Shown here: piece after piece, positions 22,706 through 33,959 of the stretch
Layout: each line of letters opens with the position of its first letter
Numbering within the stretch: the first letter of the stretch is position 1
NCBI GenBank assembly: GCA_914767715.1
Contig: OU612071.1
Location: 4,772,001-4,836,000 of the forward strand
Source: Membranipora membranacea
Taxonomy: Eukaryota; Bryozoa; Gymnolaemata; Cheilostomatida; Membraniporidae
DNA length: 64,000 bases
Direction: 5' to 3'
The notes under the pieces: generated by a model
The model's database searches: none
What the model saw: only the letters and a program-made list of their open reading frames with translations
What the model was told of the DNA's origin: nothing
Translations under genes and position numbers: made by a program

Positions 22706-24684
22706 CACTCATAGCCTTATAAACAGTAATCACTTAATTTAGGAATACTTACTTGATTTTACGAACTCCTCAATCCTGTAATAATTTAAGTTTATAGATG
22801 TCTATGTGATTTGCTATGTGAAATGCTATGTGATTGGCTGTCCCTAGTAGAGGGTGCCATCTTTACTGTATGACCACGTGACAGTCACCTGACTAAAACC
22901 ATTACAACAAGATGCATTCTTCCGGATATAATGCAGTCTCTAATAAAATATTCATTGATTTATTGATTTGTTTCATAGTGTTTTATTGTTTTATATTATC
23001 AAGACAGGCATAAATAAAAGTTGTTATGTTCAAAATAACAACCAAATAAAAGAAAAAGACACTAGTTTATACAAATTGTTGCTCACAGAAAATTGATTTT
23101 TTTAATAATCAAACATTGCGCAAACTCCAAAAAGCTACTAGGGACTGAGCTCGATGTCAAATGAAAATTGTGAGAATGTCTATTGGAAAATACAGCTCCC
23201 TGATTGGAGAATGGTGAGTTGAAAATGCTATTCTAAGAATAGTACAATTCAATGTACATGATGCTTTTAGCCAAAAGCCCTTCTCTTCTCGATGAATGAT
23301 GGAGGATTGATGGTCAGTATGAGTTAAAAATTGAAAATAATTCTTAAATTTTCATTTGAAGTAATAAGAACACATTGACTTTTGTTCCTTTTTATTGGCT
23401 TCAATTTAAACATACTATACCACTATTTTGGACCAATCATAAAAACTATGTTAGATATTTTGCCCAGCAAGGAATATAATAGAAATGTGTTGACATTAAT
23501 CAGGAGTATGTTTAATGTCAATAAGGTCAAACATATGTTGTGCCGTTCCACTTTGTAAAGTCAGATTATTCCAGTGACGGTCATTATCCACCCTAAATAG
23601 GAGATATAAAGTTTCTCTGTGCTGTTTCATCTATGTAGACCCCATTGTTTTTTGTGTGAATCATATCAAACAATGTATATCTCTAAAACTTTCATTATTG
23701 TAGATTTGAAAAGTAAAATATAACTAATACAGTTGTCTCTATCTACCTCACTTTGAAACCATTAACTCATATAGGTAGACATTGATGGATTCATATAGCC
23801 ACCAAAGCAAGCAAATTCATAATCTAAAGCTGTATTCTAATAATATAAGATCATTATGAACCAACTATATACCAGCAATCTTTGAAGATCGGTTATTGAT
23901 TATTTTATTTTGCTTAATAAGTAAATAAAGCTGGTTATATTGATTCCGAATCTTCAATTATACCATTGAGTATTAACACACAGCTAACAGTGTCTGTTTT
24001 TGTTACAAATGTCTCACAATTTCCAGCAGTGGCTATACATGATTGAGGGCCAATTCTCCAAAAGTGTAGGGGCGAGTGATTGTTTGGTTTATTGCGGCGA
24101 TGGACAGGGAAGCTTGGTCATTGAATTAAGTATTTTAATAACCACAAATGAGTTAAGAGCTAACAGCAGTTTTCAAATAAAAATCTTAAACCTTTCACAA
24201 TGCTGTGATATACATGGGGCCAAGTTTGACTCGGAACATTTATGCCTTGATGCATACAAAATATTAAATCCTAGTGCAAAAGTTTATCACTCAGAGTAAC
24301 TCTTCTTTTCTTTGTGCTGTAGCTTCGACCGAATTTTACAACTCTTATGAAAACATTTAAGAATACTCCAATCATCAAAAACAATTTCATGTGTTAAACA
24401 GATTTTATAGAAATGAAGTTCTCCCTTTGTAAGGATAATCACTTCCTGATAACGATTTTTATTTAAAGGATCAATCACAAAAGAAGTTACTGTGAATCTG
24501 ACACTGCTAACCTTCATTGCGCAGCGTTATAGTGTCAGGATCGATCTCTACAATTCATTATTAGTTGTGTAACACCTAAAGAGGACAGGGGTTGGGTTTG
24601 TTATCTTTCAGAGTAGATAAGTTGCGGATAAGATACAAAGCTAAACAGCTCTCTAGAATCCAACAACCCACTGAGTTCAGCAGT
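22706..24684. other. Upstream region of gene C
   Basis: Mostly AT-rich with no gene I can support. A 99-codon ORF at 24000-24299 (MLQMSHNFQQWLYMIEGQFS...) is bounded by ordinary stops and has no recognisable motif. It contains CATGGGGCCAAGTTTGACTC at 24213-24232, like the core of the minisatellite at 7125-7617, which may be chance. No clear TATA box is seen before 24685. Confidence 0.4.
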
Positions 24685-27600
24685 ATGGGATCCTGGAAAT
24701 TATCCCTTGGAAGGTAAGCAAACTTGTATCACCATCGTAATATCTAACCTGTCAAAGTCTTGAAGGCTGTATCACATATCATGTGCATGGTTAAGAAAAG
24801 TGGAGCCTAATACGCGAAGCGCTTTATAACGCATATGCGATCTAATAGAAGGTACCATATTAAGTCTGTCTGATAATTATCTAGGGTGCTGCTTTGTTTC
24901 CTGCTGGCACAGCTTGTGACCTCTGACCCCTCAGATGCTTCAGGAGAAAAAGACCTGCAAGCTCAGGTTCAGAAACTGACAGATGTTCTCAACAAACTTC
25001 TCAGTGCAGTAAGTAAAAATAATGTGGGAGCGAAGTATAGATAAAACTCAGGATTGACACATCACGTCTGCTGGCTTTTTGGGCACACAAAAGTGCAATA
25101 GATTGCAAAATTCGTTCATTCTCCCCTTTTTCTAAAACCTAAACAAATATCATAAAAAAATGTTCACATAGGGTGAGCCATACGACCCCATCCCCCAAAA
25201 TATAAATAATTGTACAATCACAATTACTCTCATATTTTATTTCAATAAATTAAATAAACATAACCTCACCAAAATCATAATGCTAAAAAATATTCTGACC
25301 ACAAATTGTTTGACCATCCTCATCCTTCTGTTTTACATCAGTAATAGTAGTGTCTCTGGAATGTATGGTCTAACGTCTCTAAATACTCTCCCACATTTCT
25401 GGCAAGACAATGACCATCATATTCTCTCATAAAAGAGAGCCGCACATTTCTCGTTTGAAAAGCCCACACTCCAGGGTGACCCTCTCAGGTTTGCGATCCC
25501 AGTTTTTTCTCTCAATCTCCTCTTCTGGGGTCAGTTCTAGTTGATCTAGGGCTCAAAACTCTCAGTTCTATAACTCTAAATGATCAATATAAAGCAGGCA
25601 GCTATCTTATGTTTTGAGTAGTCTTGGAGTGCAATTTTCCATTCGATTCCCATTCTTGTTTCTCTCTTCTTTCAAAATCAGTTATAATTTGAAAGAAATA
25701 CCAAACACTCGACTGGCTTGAGAAACCTGACAGGGTTCATTGTCTTTATGGGGCTGTAAATCAGTAGGAGTAGGAGTAGGAGGTAGCTAAGTTGTTTAGA
25801 GCGCCTGCCCTTTAACGTGCAAGCTTTGGAGGTCCTGGGTTCGAATCCCGCTGCGGTCTACTGACTACTGGGCTCATATGACGCCCCAGGTGTGCTCCGA
25901 CCTGCCTGCAAACTGAGAGCAACTTGGCACCGAATACGGCGGCCGCGCCCTTAAGGCACTGATAGTTCTCAGTCCTCGGATGGAGACAACCCTTGCGATT
26001 TTTATTCCACTAACCCACAATACAGTCATTATGTTATGCAAAATCCAAGCTATTCACTGTAATATCAGTAGAAACAGGCTACATTGAGGTGACACTAATT
26101 CAAACCCTGAGTCTTCCTTTCTTTCCTTGACCTATTTTGTTTTATATAGCTTGTCCTTGATGAAAAGGAAGGGCTGAAGGTTGGAGGTCGTATTACAGAA
26201 AAGGAACAAGGTTCCAATCGTGATGTCACAGATTATGTCATCTCAGGTTTAACTTTACAAGGTGAGAACTCACAATATTGATGAACATTTCCGGTGACAA
26301 AGCAGAGTCTTCATGTTGTAGATGACTCTTTGAGAGAACATGATTTTTAAATGGCGCTTTGAGACTCTGAAACATTCCATAGAAGCTGAATGCATGTCAC
26401 ATACATTCGGCCTTTAACTCCAACAACCCAAATATCATTTTTATGAACGAGCTCTATTTGCATCGTCATTTATGTACCTGCATATTCTTCTCCGCTTTTA
26501 GACCTGAAAGCATTGCTGAAAGGGAATGATGGCAGAGATGGTATGTTATCTTCTATAACAAATTGTTTCTAACATAATTATTTCCCCTTTTTCACTCGTC
26601 TTGTCTTTTCGGTCATGTTGTTGGTTCAAATATGTGAAATATAACAATGTTTAATCTCTCAACATGATCCACACATAAAAATGTTCACTGTCTCACAGGC
26701 TTGCCAGGTGCAGAAGGAGTACAAGGTCCACCAGGTGAAAAAGGTGCACCTGGAGTATCTGGCCTGCCTGGAGAACCAGGATCATCTGCTGGTCATGGTG
26801 GTGGCTCCGTGTATACTCGGTGGGGCAGAAAGTCATGCCAAGGGAATTCTACCCTGATCTATGAAGGTAATCGGTTTTACGATTATTGAATATGCTTACT
26901 TTTTGAAAACATTTGCTCTGACAGTTACAGGATCAAGCAAGATAAACAATTGTCAGTTGCTAATGAGTTGTTGTTTTCTATCATGTTTAGCTCATATTCG
27001 TTCCAATTCTGCTTCATTAGTGTCACTTCTTCTAAATGCATTCTGAGTTTGAGATTACACTATCACACATTGAATCCTGCCTGTAAACCGACCTTAAATC
27101 CTAGACATTAACAGATTAAGCCACCAATGGTACATAAATTGATTCATTATATATCCATTGTGACTTGCCAGTTAAACCAAGTGCTAATGCAAGATGCCTA
27201 TCTTGGAATAAGTGATAGCAAAACTCTATGCTATAAGTTACAATATTTCTATATGATATATGTCGCAGTGCCACTGTGTGATAGAACAAGGTTGGTAAAA
27301 GTTGCAATGCCAATCAAAAGCTTACGAACTCAAAATATGCCATGTCCATTCATGAACCATGAGTTACATACTACAGTGTTTCTTAGATGCATACAAGATG
27401 AGATAATTGACCCAACAAAAAAGGCCATTTGATACTCTGAATTATATTAGTTCATTCTTTTACCAGGATTTGCAGCTGGAGGACATTATGATAGTACAGG
27501 GGGAGGAACTAACTACCAATGTCTGCCTCTCAACCCAGACACAGATCGTTATCAACCTCCGAACTACGGGTCTATCATAACAGGAGCTGAATATGTATCC

Positions 27601-28120
27601 CATCACTTCGGTCCGTACCCGGGGGCTGCAACGTATCAGAATATACCCTGCGCGCGATGTTACTCAGCCCATTCTGCAATAATGATGTTACCAGCCAAGA
27701 AGACCTGCCCTACCGGATGGAATATGGAGTATTTTGGTGAGCATTTTTGTTATCTTCATAATGCTTTCTGATCACTGAATCACACATTTAGATATGTATA
27801 ATAATGAGTATCAGTTAATTCCTTTATGCAGTAATGAAACAGTGACACTAAGTTTCTGTTTTAATGAAAGTAAATCCTCTTTAACTTGGTCGAGATTTGT
27901 CCTTCCAGGATATTTGATGAGCGAGTTATCTACATATAAACATCAGGGCACTTATGAATGTGTTGACTCCAATCCGGAGTATGTACAAGGTCAGCAAGGA
28001 TGGACAGGAGGAGCAAACCTCTTCTTTGTGAAGCCTGACTGTACAGGAGAGGGTACAATCGGTCATTGTCCCCCCTACAGAGCAGACAAGAAACTGCTCT
28101 GCGCTGTCTGCTCCAAGTAG
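24685..28120 (+). CDS. Gene C: divergent short-chain collagen C4-like secreted protein, 317 aa
   Basis: Seven exons on the plus strand: 24685-24713, 24885-25008, 26150-26261, 26502-26540, 26699-26866, 27467-27736, 27909-28120. All are GT-AG with matching phases. The signal peptide spans exons 1-2 (MGSWKLSLGRVLLCFLLAQL). A Leu-rich heptad-like stretch follows (DLQAQVQKLTDVLNKLLSA), then a stalk, then DLKALLKGNDGRD, a shorter Gly-X-Y run (GLPGAEGVQGPPGEKGAPG onward) and [15 protein letters not shown]. The last two exons are 270 and 212 nt as in all paralogs and end [18 protein letters not shown]. The opposite strand and sequence differences show it split off before the A/B duplications. Intron 2 holds a SINE. 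AATAAA lies at 28392-28397. An extracellular-matrix role is inferred from the family. Confidence 0.88.
25770..26005 (+). mobile_element. tRNA-derived SINE in intron 2 of gene C
   Basis: A tRNA-like head with a box-A-like TAGCTAAGTTGTTTAGAGCG and an exact B box GGTTCGAATCC (25838-25848), then a body with CAGGTGTGCTCCGACCTGCC. The body reappears in reverse orientation at 59060-59175 and 59990-60140, so it is a dispersed family. It lies well inside the intron and should not affect splicing. Confidence 0.75.
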
Positions 28121-28549
28121 ACCAGTCTATAACAAGGCATTGGTATATCTTGTTGGAAAGACTCAGTCTCCTATCAACAGAGCATGTGTGTAAAGAATGC
28201 TGACGAAATATCGAAGTCATAATATAATATATAGTAATTGACCTGGTTTTACAACAGTTTTCAGCTGATTACTTATTACAGAACATTGCGATTTAATTTG
28301 TATTTGAGAATCATCTAAATATATCATGATATATTATCTTAATATATCTCAATATATCATCTTAATACATAATGAGAATCGTCTTAATATAAATAAAGAA
28401 GTAATTATAAGTTCATAGTTGGCGCATCATCAGCAGCTACAACTGAGTCTAAGCAATTTTTATGGCATGTGAAATTGCAAAAAGATCAACACCTCACTTA
28501 ACAATGTGCTGAAAAAGGGACACAGAATATGTAAGTGCCAAAAACCAGT
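28121..28549. other. 3' flank of gene C
   Basis: Holds the 3' untranslated region of gene C, AT-rich palindromic TATATCATGATATATTA and TAATATATC runs (28318-28370), and the AATAAA at 28392-28397. No other gene. Confidence 0.6.
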
Positions 28550-29040
28550 TTGACTAGTGACACAGTGATACAGTGACATATACCAGTGATACAGTGACAT
28601 ATACCAGTGACACAGTTTGATATACCAGTGATACAGTGACATATACCAGTGACACAGTGACATATACCAGTGACGCAGTGACATATACCAGTGACACAAT
28701 TACATATACCAGTGACGCAGTGACATATACCAGTGACGCAGTGACATATACCAGTGACGCAGTGATATATACCAGTGACACAGTGAAATATACCAGTGAC
28801 ACAGTGACATATACCAGTCACACAGTGACATATACCAGTGACGCGGTGACATATACCAGTGACACAGTGACATATACCAGTGACACAGTGACATACCAGT
28901 GATACAGTGACATATACCAGTGACGCAGTGACTTATACCAGTGACGCAGTGACATATACCAATGATACAGTGACATATACCCATGACACAGTGATATATA
29001 CCAGTGATACAGTGGCATATACCTGTGACGCAGTGACATA
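28550..29040. repeat. 21-bp minisatellite downstream of gene C
   Basis: About 23 copies of GACATATACCAGTGACACAGT with A/G and C/T variants. Because 21 is a multiple of 3 and the unit has no stop in several frames, it yields repeated ORFs on both strands (TYTSDTV on plus, CHCVTGI on minus). Nothing links them to a start, a splice site or a known protein, so I treat them as by-products. Confidence 0.9.
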
Positions 29041-29567
29041 GTATAGTGTCCCAGTGCAAAAGGCTCTAGTGTCACAGTGACAAACACCAGAAAATGATAT
29101 CAGTATTGAGGGAAAGAAAGCTACACAAATTGCAACACCAATGATTTAGCATCTGGCTTCAACAAGCTAGCCTCTGTTAGAATCAAATCCATTTCAATAA
29201 TTCGGACCATTGACAAAGGAAAATTGTACAGATTATGTAAGAACAAAGGTGATTGTGATTGCAAAATACTGGTGATGGAAAAATGAATAAAATATGAAGT
29301 GCGAAAAAACTTATTGCTTAGTTTGATTAGGTTCAGCAGTTCTCATTCAGACTTTTCAAAGTATTTATAGAGGTCATTCACCTTCAGTAAATTGGCTACA
29401 GAATATTCCAGTAGCACAACTACTAGCCTGTCTTGATAAGCTCTTTGGTGGAGGGGGGGGGGGGTGCAACACAGCCATGCTGCGTTCCGCCGTACAGCAA
29501 AGCGTATCAAGACAGTCTAGACAAACACATATATCAGGATGAGCAAAAGAATAACGACTTTTAGACT
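29041..29567. other. Intergenic, with an imperfect hairpin
   Basis: Arms at 29423-29447 and 29498-29520 pair almost fully (CTAGCCTGTCTTGATA against TATCAAGACAGTCTAG), with a loop of about 50 bp that includes a run of 13 or so G. It could be a very small MITE or a structured 3' untranslated element of the gene ending at 29568. The rest shows nothing. Confidence 0.5.
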
Positions 29568-30540
29568 TCAGTCATTTTCAGACTTAAGAAAAAAGCTATC
29601 ATCTTTGCCCCGAATGGGAGCTGTGAGGGGTGACCTGATGGGCTCCCCTGTGGAGGGCAGGGATGGGGGAGTATCTATTGATCTGTGGTATGGATTCAAA
29701 AAGGCACCAGCCGGTAACAGTCTTGGATTCTGTTGATGAAGATGAACTGATGATGTAATCAAATCTTGTGAAAGCATATCAGGAAATGACATCAATCCCT
29801 GAGATGCTGCTGATGACATCATCATATTTTGTGTAGTCATCATCAAATTCTGTGTGGTTGGTAGATTGTGTTGTGAATTGGCACCCATCATCATAGAATT
29901 ACTCTGCTGTGCTTGCATCATTACATTATGTGATGATGTCATATCCAGAGGTGATGTCAGACCTGAAGGTAGTGATGTCATCAGTTCTTGTGGAGAATGT
30001 TGGGTGTTAGAGTAGATGGGATTTATACCTGGTCCTATTGTCGGTGATTGGAGGTCATGTGGTGATGACCCAGAAATATCATCAAGGAAATTGAACTGCC
30101 AGTCGCTGGCTAACACCAAACTCTTAGACAGAGGCTCGGCTGTAAATAAGAATATGAGATTGTGAGTGTAAGCTACTTACTTAATATCCCGTTCATTCAG
30201 ACGTTTACACAGTGTGTCACCTCTGGGAGCACATTTATTACAATCTCCTAATTCCAATATTTGGCCATAATTTTACCGTTTCACGGAATGTAATTGTTGC
30301 TTATTAATGTTGGTTATCAAAAGTAATTGAATTCCTTGATGCCATACTGTCTAGACGGCAAAGGTAACAACAATGCAATGTTTACTGAGACCGCCAATCA
30401 TAGCCAAGAGTGTTTTACTCACTATTATCAACAATGGGGTGTTAATGTGTTAAGTTAAGTGAAGTGTTAAGTTTGGAACTGAGGTTACCTTGGTTGGCAT
30501 CAGCAGAATGTACGCCCATGTTCTGATCCTTACCATGACT
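29568..30540 (-). CDS. C-terminal exons of a Met/Gln/Ser/Asn-rich protein, 5' part missing
   Basis: The last exon runs from an acceptor at about 30142 (TTATTTACAG) to the stop at 29568. It reads PLSKSLVLASDWQFNFLDDI, then low-complexity text rich in Met, Ser, Gln, Asn and Pro (MMTTQNMMMSSAA, SVHLHQQNPRLLPAG), and ends FFLKSEND. An upstream exon at 30489-30540 has good GT-AG borders and joins in frame (SHGKDQNMGVHSADANQ). The composition resembles a transcription-factor or coactivator tail, but I do not recognise the protein. A further candidate splice donor at 30923 is preceded by an in-frame stop and weak acceptor. Just beyond, at about 31007, the duplicated unit 2 starts, so further 5' exons are absent here. 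Confidence 0.55.
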
Positions 30541-31006
30541 CTATAATAAAACAATATGGAACTTAAATTTCATTCACTCGACATTAAAGCAATTTCCTTT
30601 TAACTTTTTGTAGATAGCCTATTTCATTTTAATAGCGGAGTGTTTTCTGAATAGTGATGAGAAAAAAAACAGGAAAAGGAAAGAAGAAAGGTTAAGAATA
30701 AAGATAAGTTAAATTGGATGTCCTTAAAAAGGTCAATTACATTTGAATTACCAAACTTGATGACCATAACTTTACTCAAAAATCCGTCATATTTCATTCA
30801 AATAAAAGTTATTGCAACTCTTGCTCAGCAAAAACCTGTTGATAGATAGATAACTCTCAACATAGCATGCAGTGACAGACAGACCGACCGACTGACTGAG
30901 AGACAGAGAGACTTCACCTTACCTGGTGATGCTGTTGTGGATTGTTTAGAGAAGGGGCGTGTCTCCGGGATCCATCTCAGAGGTCTCCTTGTCTCATCTC
31001 ACTAAG
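30541..31006. other. Intron/upstream of the truncated gene up to the unit 2 breakpoint
   Basis: Contains a GATAGATAGATA run and GACAGACAGACCGACC repeats (30841-30910) and a possible donor at 30917-30922. The homology to unit 1 begins abruptly around 31007 (GGCTGTACATA matching GGCCGTACATA at 1760). Confidence 0.5.
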
Positions 31007-32030
31007 TGCTGGCTGTACATAATGGCGGAAAAATATCCCATATTATTGTGTGGAAAGCTGTCAAAGTTTTAGTGGTCTTTCATATACCTTTACAAGTTGT
31101 TATCCTTATCTAACCAAAGTCGCGGGGGGAAATTCAATTTCTTTGTTTGTCATATATTTGACTTTTTAATTTCAATCGCTAGTCGTGATGATTGAACATA
31201 GAAAATGACCGCATACAGGCTACGGTCATCCCATCTAACAGCGGGAAGGCTGGTATACACTTTGCAATGCTTTGTGGGAAGATGACATTCTTCCAACAAT
31301 ACAATATAAAGAGCTTTGAGGGGGTTTGGAGAAAACTAAACCACTACGTTAATGTATTATGGTATATTTTAGCAAGGCTATTGTCTTAGAAAATGAAGAA
31401 TTTGTACCAAATAGTTTGTTTGAAGCATTATGTCTAACGATGGATAACCTTGGATATTCCTAAAACGACATTGCTCAGTTTGATACCAAGTGCAAATAGC
31501 TATATATGTTATCATGGCCTTCGAGATGAGACAGTGTAGCGTGCAGGGACATCCATCTACATATTGAAAATGTTCAGTACTTTGATTGAGGCTCCAATGG
31601 GTACTCAGTATCAGCATTATATTTAAAATCACTGTTTAACTAATATTTCTGTGTCATTTTTGCTCAATCACAATAAGTGATGAGTTAGACTGAATATAGA
31701 CAAATATGTCAAATATGCGTTTTTAGCCCTTCCTAGTGGCTAGAAATGCTCTCAGAGCAACAACGGTCGGGTTCTATCTCAGACCCTGTTGGGGGATCAC
31801 ATTGCCCTGAAACCCCCAGGTGGATAGCATAGGTACTTTGCACCCTCGGAGCATTGCAATGACGGGCAGTATCGCTGTAAATTGAAATCTCCAACTTTTG
31901 AATTTAGATTACTTGGCAAGTATTATATGCTGTTTAACTAATATTTCTATGTCATTTTCGCTCAATCGAAATAAGTGATGAGTTAGACAGAGTATAGACA
32001 AAGCTGTTACCTGTGCTGCATAAAATTGGT
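31007..32030. mobile_element. Right half of the long-inverted-repeat element, unit 2 copy
   Basis: Matches 1760-2790, including the 65-codon ORF at 31192 and the right arm ending TTACCTGTGCTGCATAAAA. The left arm is missing, so the element was cut when unit 2 was formed. Confidence 0.75.
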
Positions 32031-32929
32031 GCTTTTTGGTTCAAAATCGCAGCTGTTACAAACTGGATTAAGGTTCATAACAAACCACAATACACAATAT
32101 CATTGGGAATATTGCCAATCTGAGTAACATAATACATTTGATGATGTTGCTTAGGGATTAAGTATCTGGCAGGGACTACTGCCACTCATCATTGAATCTG
32201 GCCATATTATGGTTTGACCTTGGCTGAGCTTTTGTTTGTATGTTTCAGTGTCAAGTTATAACATTTTATTTCCTCAAACAGTTCTTTGTGGTTGAATATC
32301 ACATGTGTTCCTACATCCTGGTGCGTTCATCACACAATACTTTGAAAGGGACCTTTGATCATCATTGATTATCAACTTATTGATAATTTTAACATTTATC
32401 AACCTCTGACCCCACAATCATTTCTACATCTACATCTTGGTCCTTATATTATTATTATTACTGTCATCCCTTGATCACTTCATTGTGATAACACTGAAAA
32501 TGGTATGGGAGAGAATAAATTGACTATGTTTGGCAAACCTATATAGAATAACCCAGTTAAGTGGTAGCCAGATTGGTTAAGTAAATATGTTTTCTGTCTG
32601 GTTTAAACCTTCAAACATTACCTGATTGTAGATTGTTAAATTCACTGAACATGTTATGAAGCAACTTAATCATGGCACATGCCAGTTATATTTGTATGTG
32701 GAGGATCTAGGATTGAAGTTGTGGAATGATCACCCCACTAAAATCCCCAATCATGTGTGAGTTAGAATCATGTTATCATGCGAAATGCTAACTTCTACCT
32801 TGTATGTTGTCAGATGGCACAAATAATCTCTGATTTGCAAAGCAATAATGAGCGTGTTTTTGGATAACCTGTTAAACATCACCATACTTCTGTGAAGTAC
32901 TCACAAGAATATTCCTGCACACCTGAAAA
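32031..32929. repeat. Duplicated intergenic flank, unit 2
   Basis: Second copy of 2791-3690, nearly the same throughout. No gene. Confidence 0.6.
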
Positions 32930-33370
32930 ACCTCATCTACAAGACTACTCTACAACCAGCCCTGACATACGATAATGAGACCTGGCCTTTTTCAGGATCC
33001 CTCAAAGAAAAGGTAAGTTCTTGTGAGATGCTTACACTAAAGTACTTCAATGGAAGAGGCTTAATGGAACAACGAGGCAATGAAGGGATAACAGCAGAGG
33101 AAGATATTATGCCTGCCACAGATGTCATGAGATTAGAATGGTATTGCCGTGTTTGTCGGCCTGAGCGTCATTGAGAGAGTACAAGATGAGGGTGGAGGGA
33201 AGCAGAGGGTGTGGACAGCCAAAACGGCATTAGAGTGACACAATCAATGCCAACTTCCATCGACCTCCAACGATCTAGAGCAAAGTGTTACAAGTGATTG
33301 AGTAAGGTGGAAAAGTTTGGTGGTACTGAGAGGGAGTAATGCAAAAACCTGCCACCAAATCAGATCATGG
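32930..33370 (+). mobile_element. LINE 3'-ORF relic, downstream of gene D
   Basis: Copy of the relic at 3700-4130, with few differences. It is non-coding now. Confidence 0.6.
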
Positions 33371-33959
33371 CAGTGAAGGGTGAGCAACCTACTACAGTTC
33401 TGACATAGTTACGTCACTCTCTTGTTGACACAATTGGTCACATATGTCTCAATGTATCAATCATGTTTAATATTTATCCACTTCACTGAAGTTGTTACAA
33501 TAAAGTTTATTTTGCACATTAACCTGCGTCATTCATGGGATATAAACTACCCCTCTAATTCACTAAACAATAAGGTCTAGTTTCAAATATGCTTTCTCAA
33601 ACTTGCTTTGTATTAAGATATTATTCAATGCAACAAGAGCTCTTTCACATGTTGATGTTAGTGAGCCTTGAAGTATGATAATGTTGTTATTCCAAACTTT
33701 AAACAACAACACTTGACCTTGTCCCAGTCATGGCCAGAACCAAACATGCTGTCCAGACTGATTGTCAAGATATGACTTGAGTCATTAGAAACCAAAAACA
33801 AGAACTATTTTCATGGTTGATTCCAAAGCAAAGAAACAGGTTATTTTCTCTGTCATATGATAATAGGGTTTATTCATTATACACTGCACAGATTAGGCTG
33901 CCTTTGATCATTATAATAGAAGATTATCATGAATAAATGCTACATCGTCTGAGATAGGT
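33371..33959. other. 3' flank of gene D
   Basis: Copy of 4131-4714. A minus-strand AATAAA lies at 33869-33874. No other gene. Confidence 0.55.

Noticed and set aside
28550-29040. CRISPR array
   Set aside because: Units are directly joined with no unique spacers, and the genome is eukaryotic.
28498-29087. Long overlapping ORFs on both strands with repeats such as CHCVTGI and TYTSDTV
   Set aside because: They are translations of a 21-bp minisatellite with no stop codon in several frames; no start context, splice site or unique sequence supports a protein.
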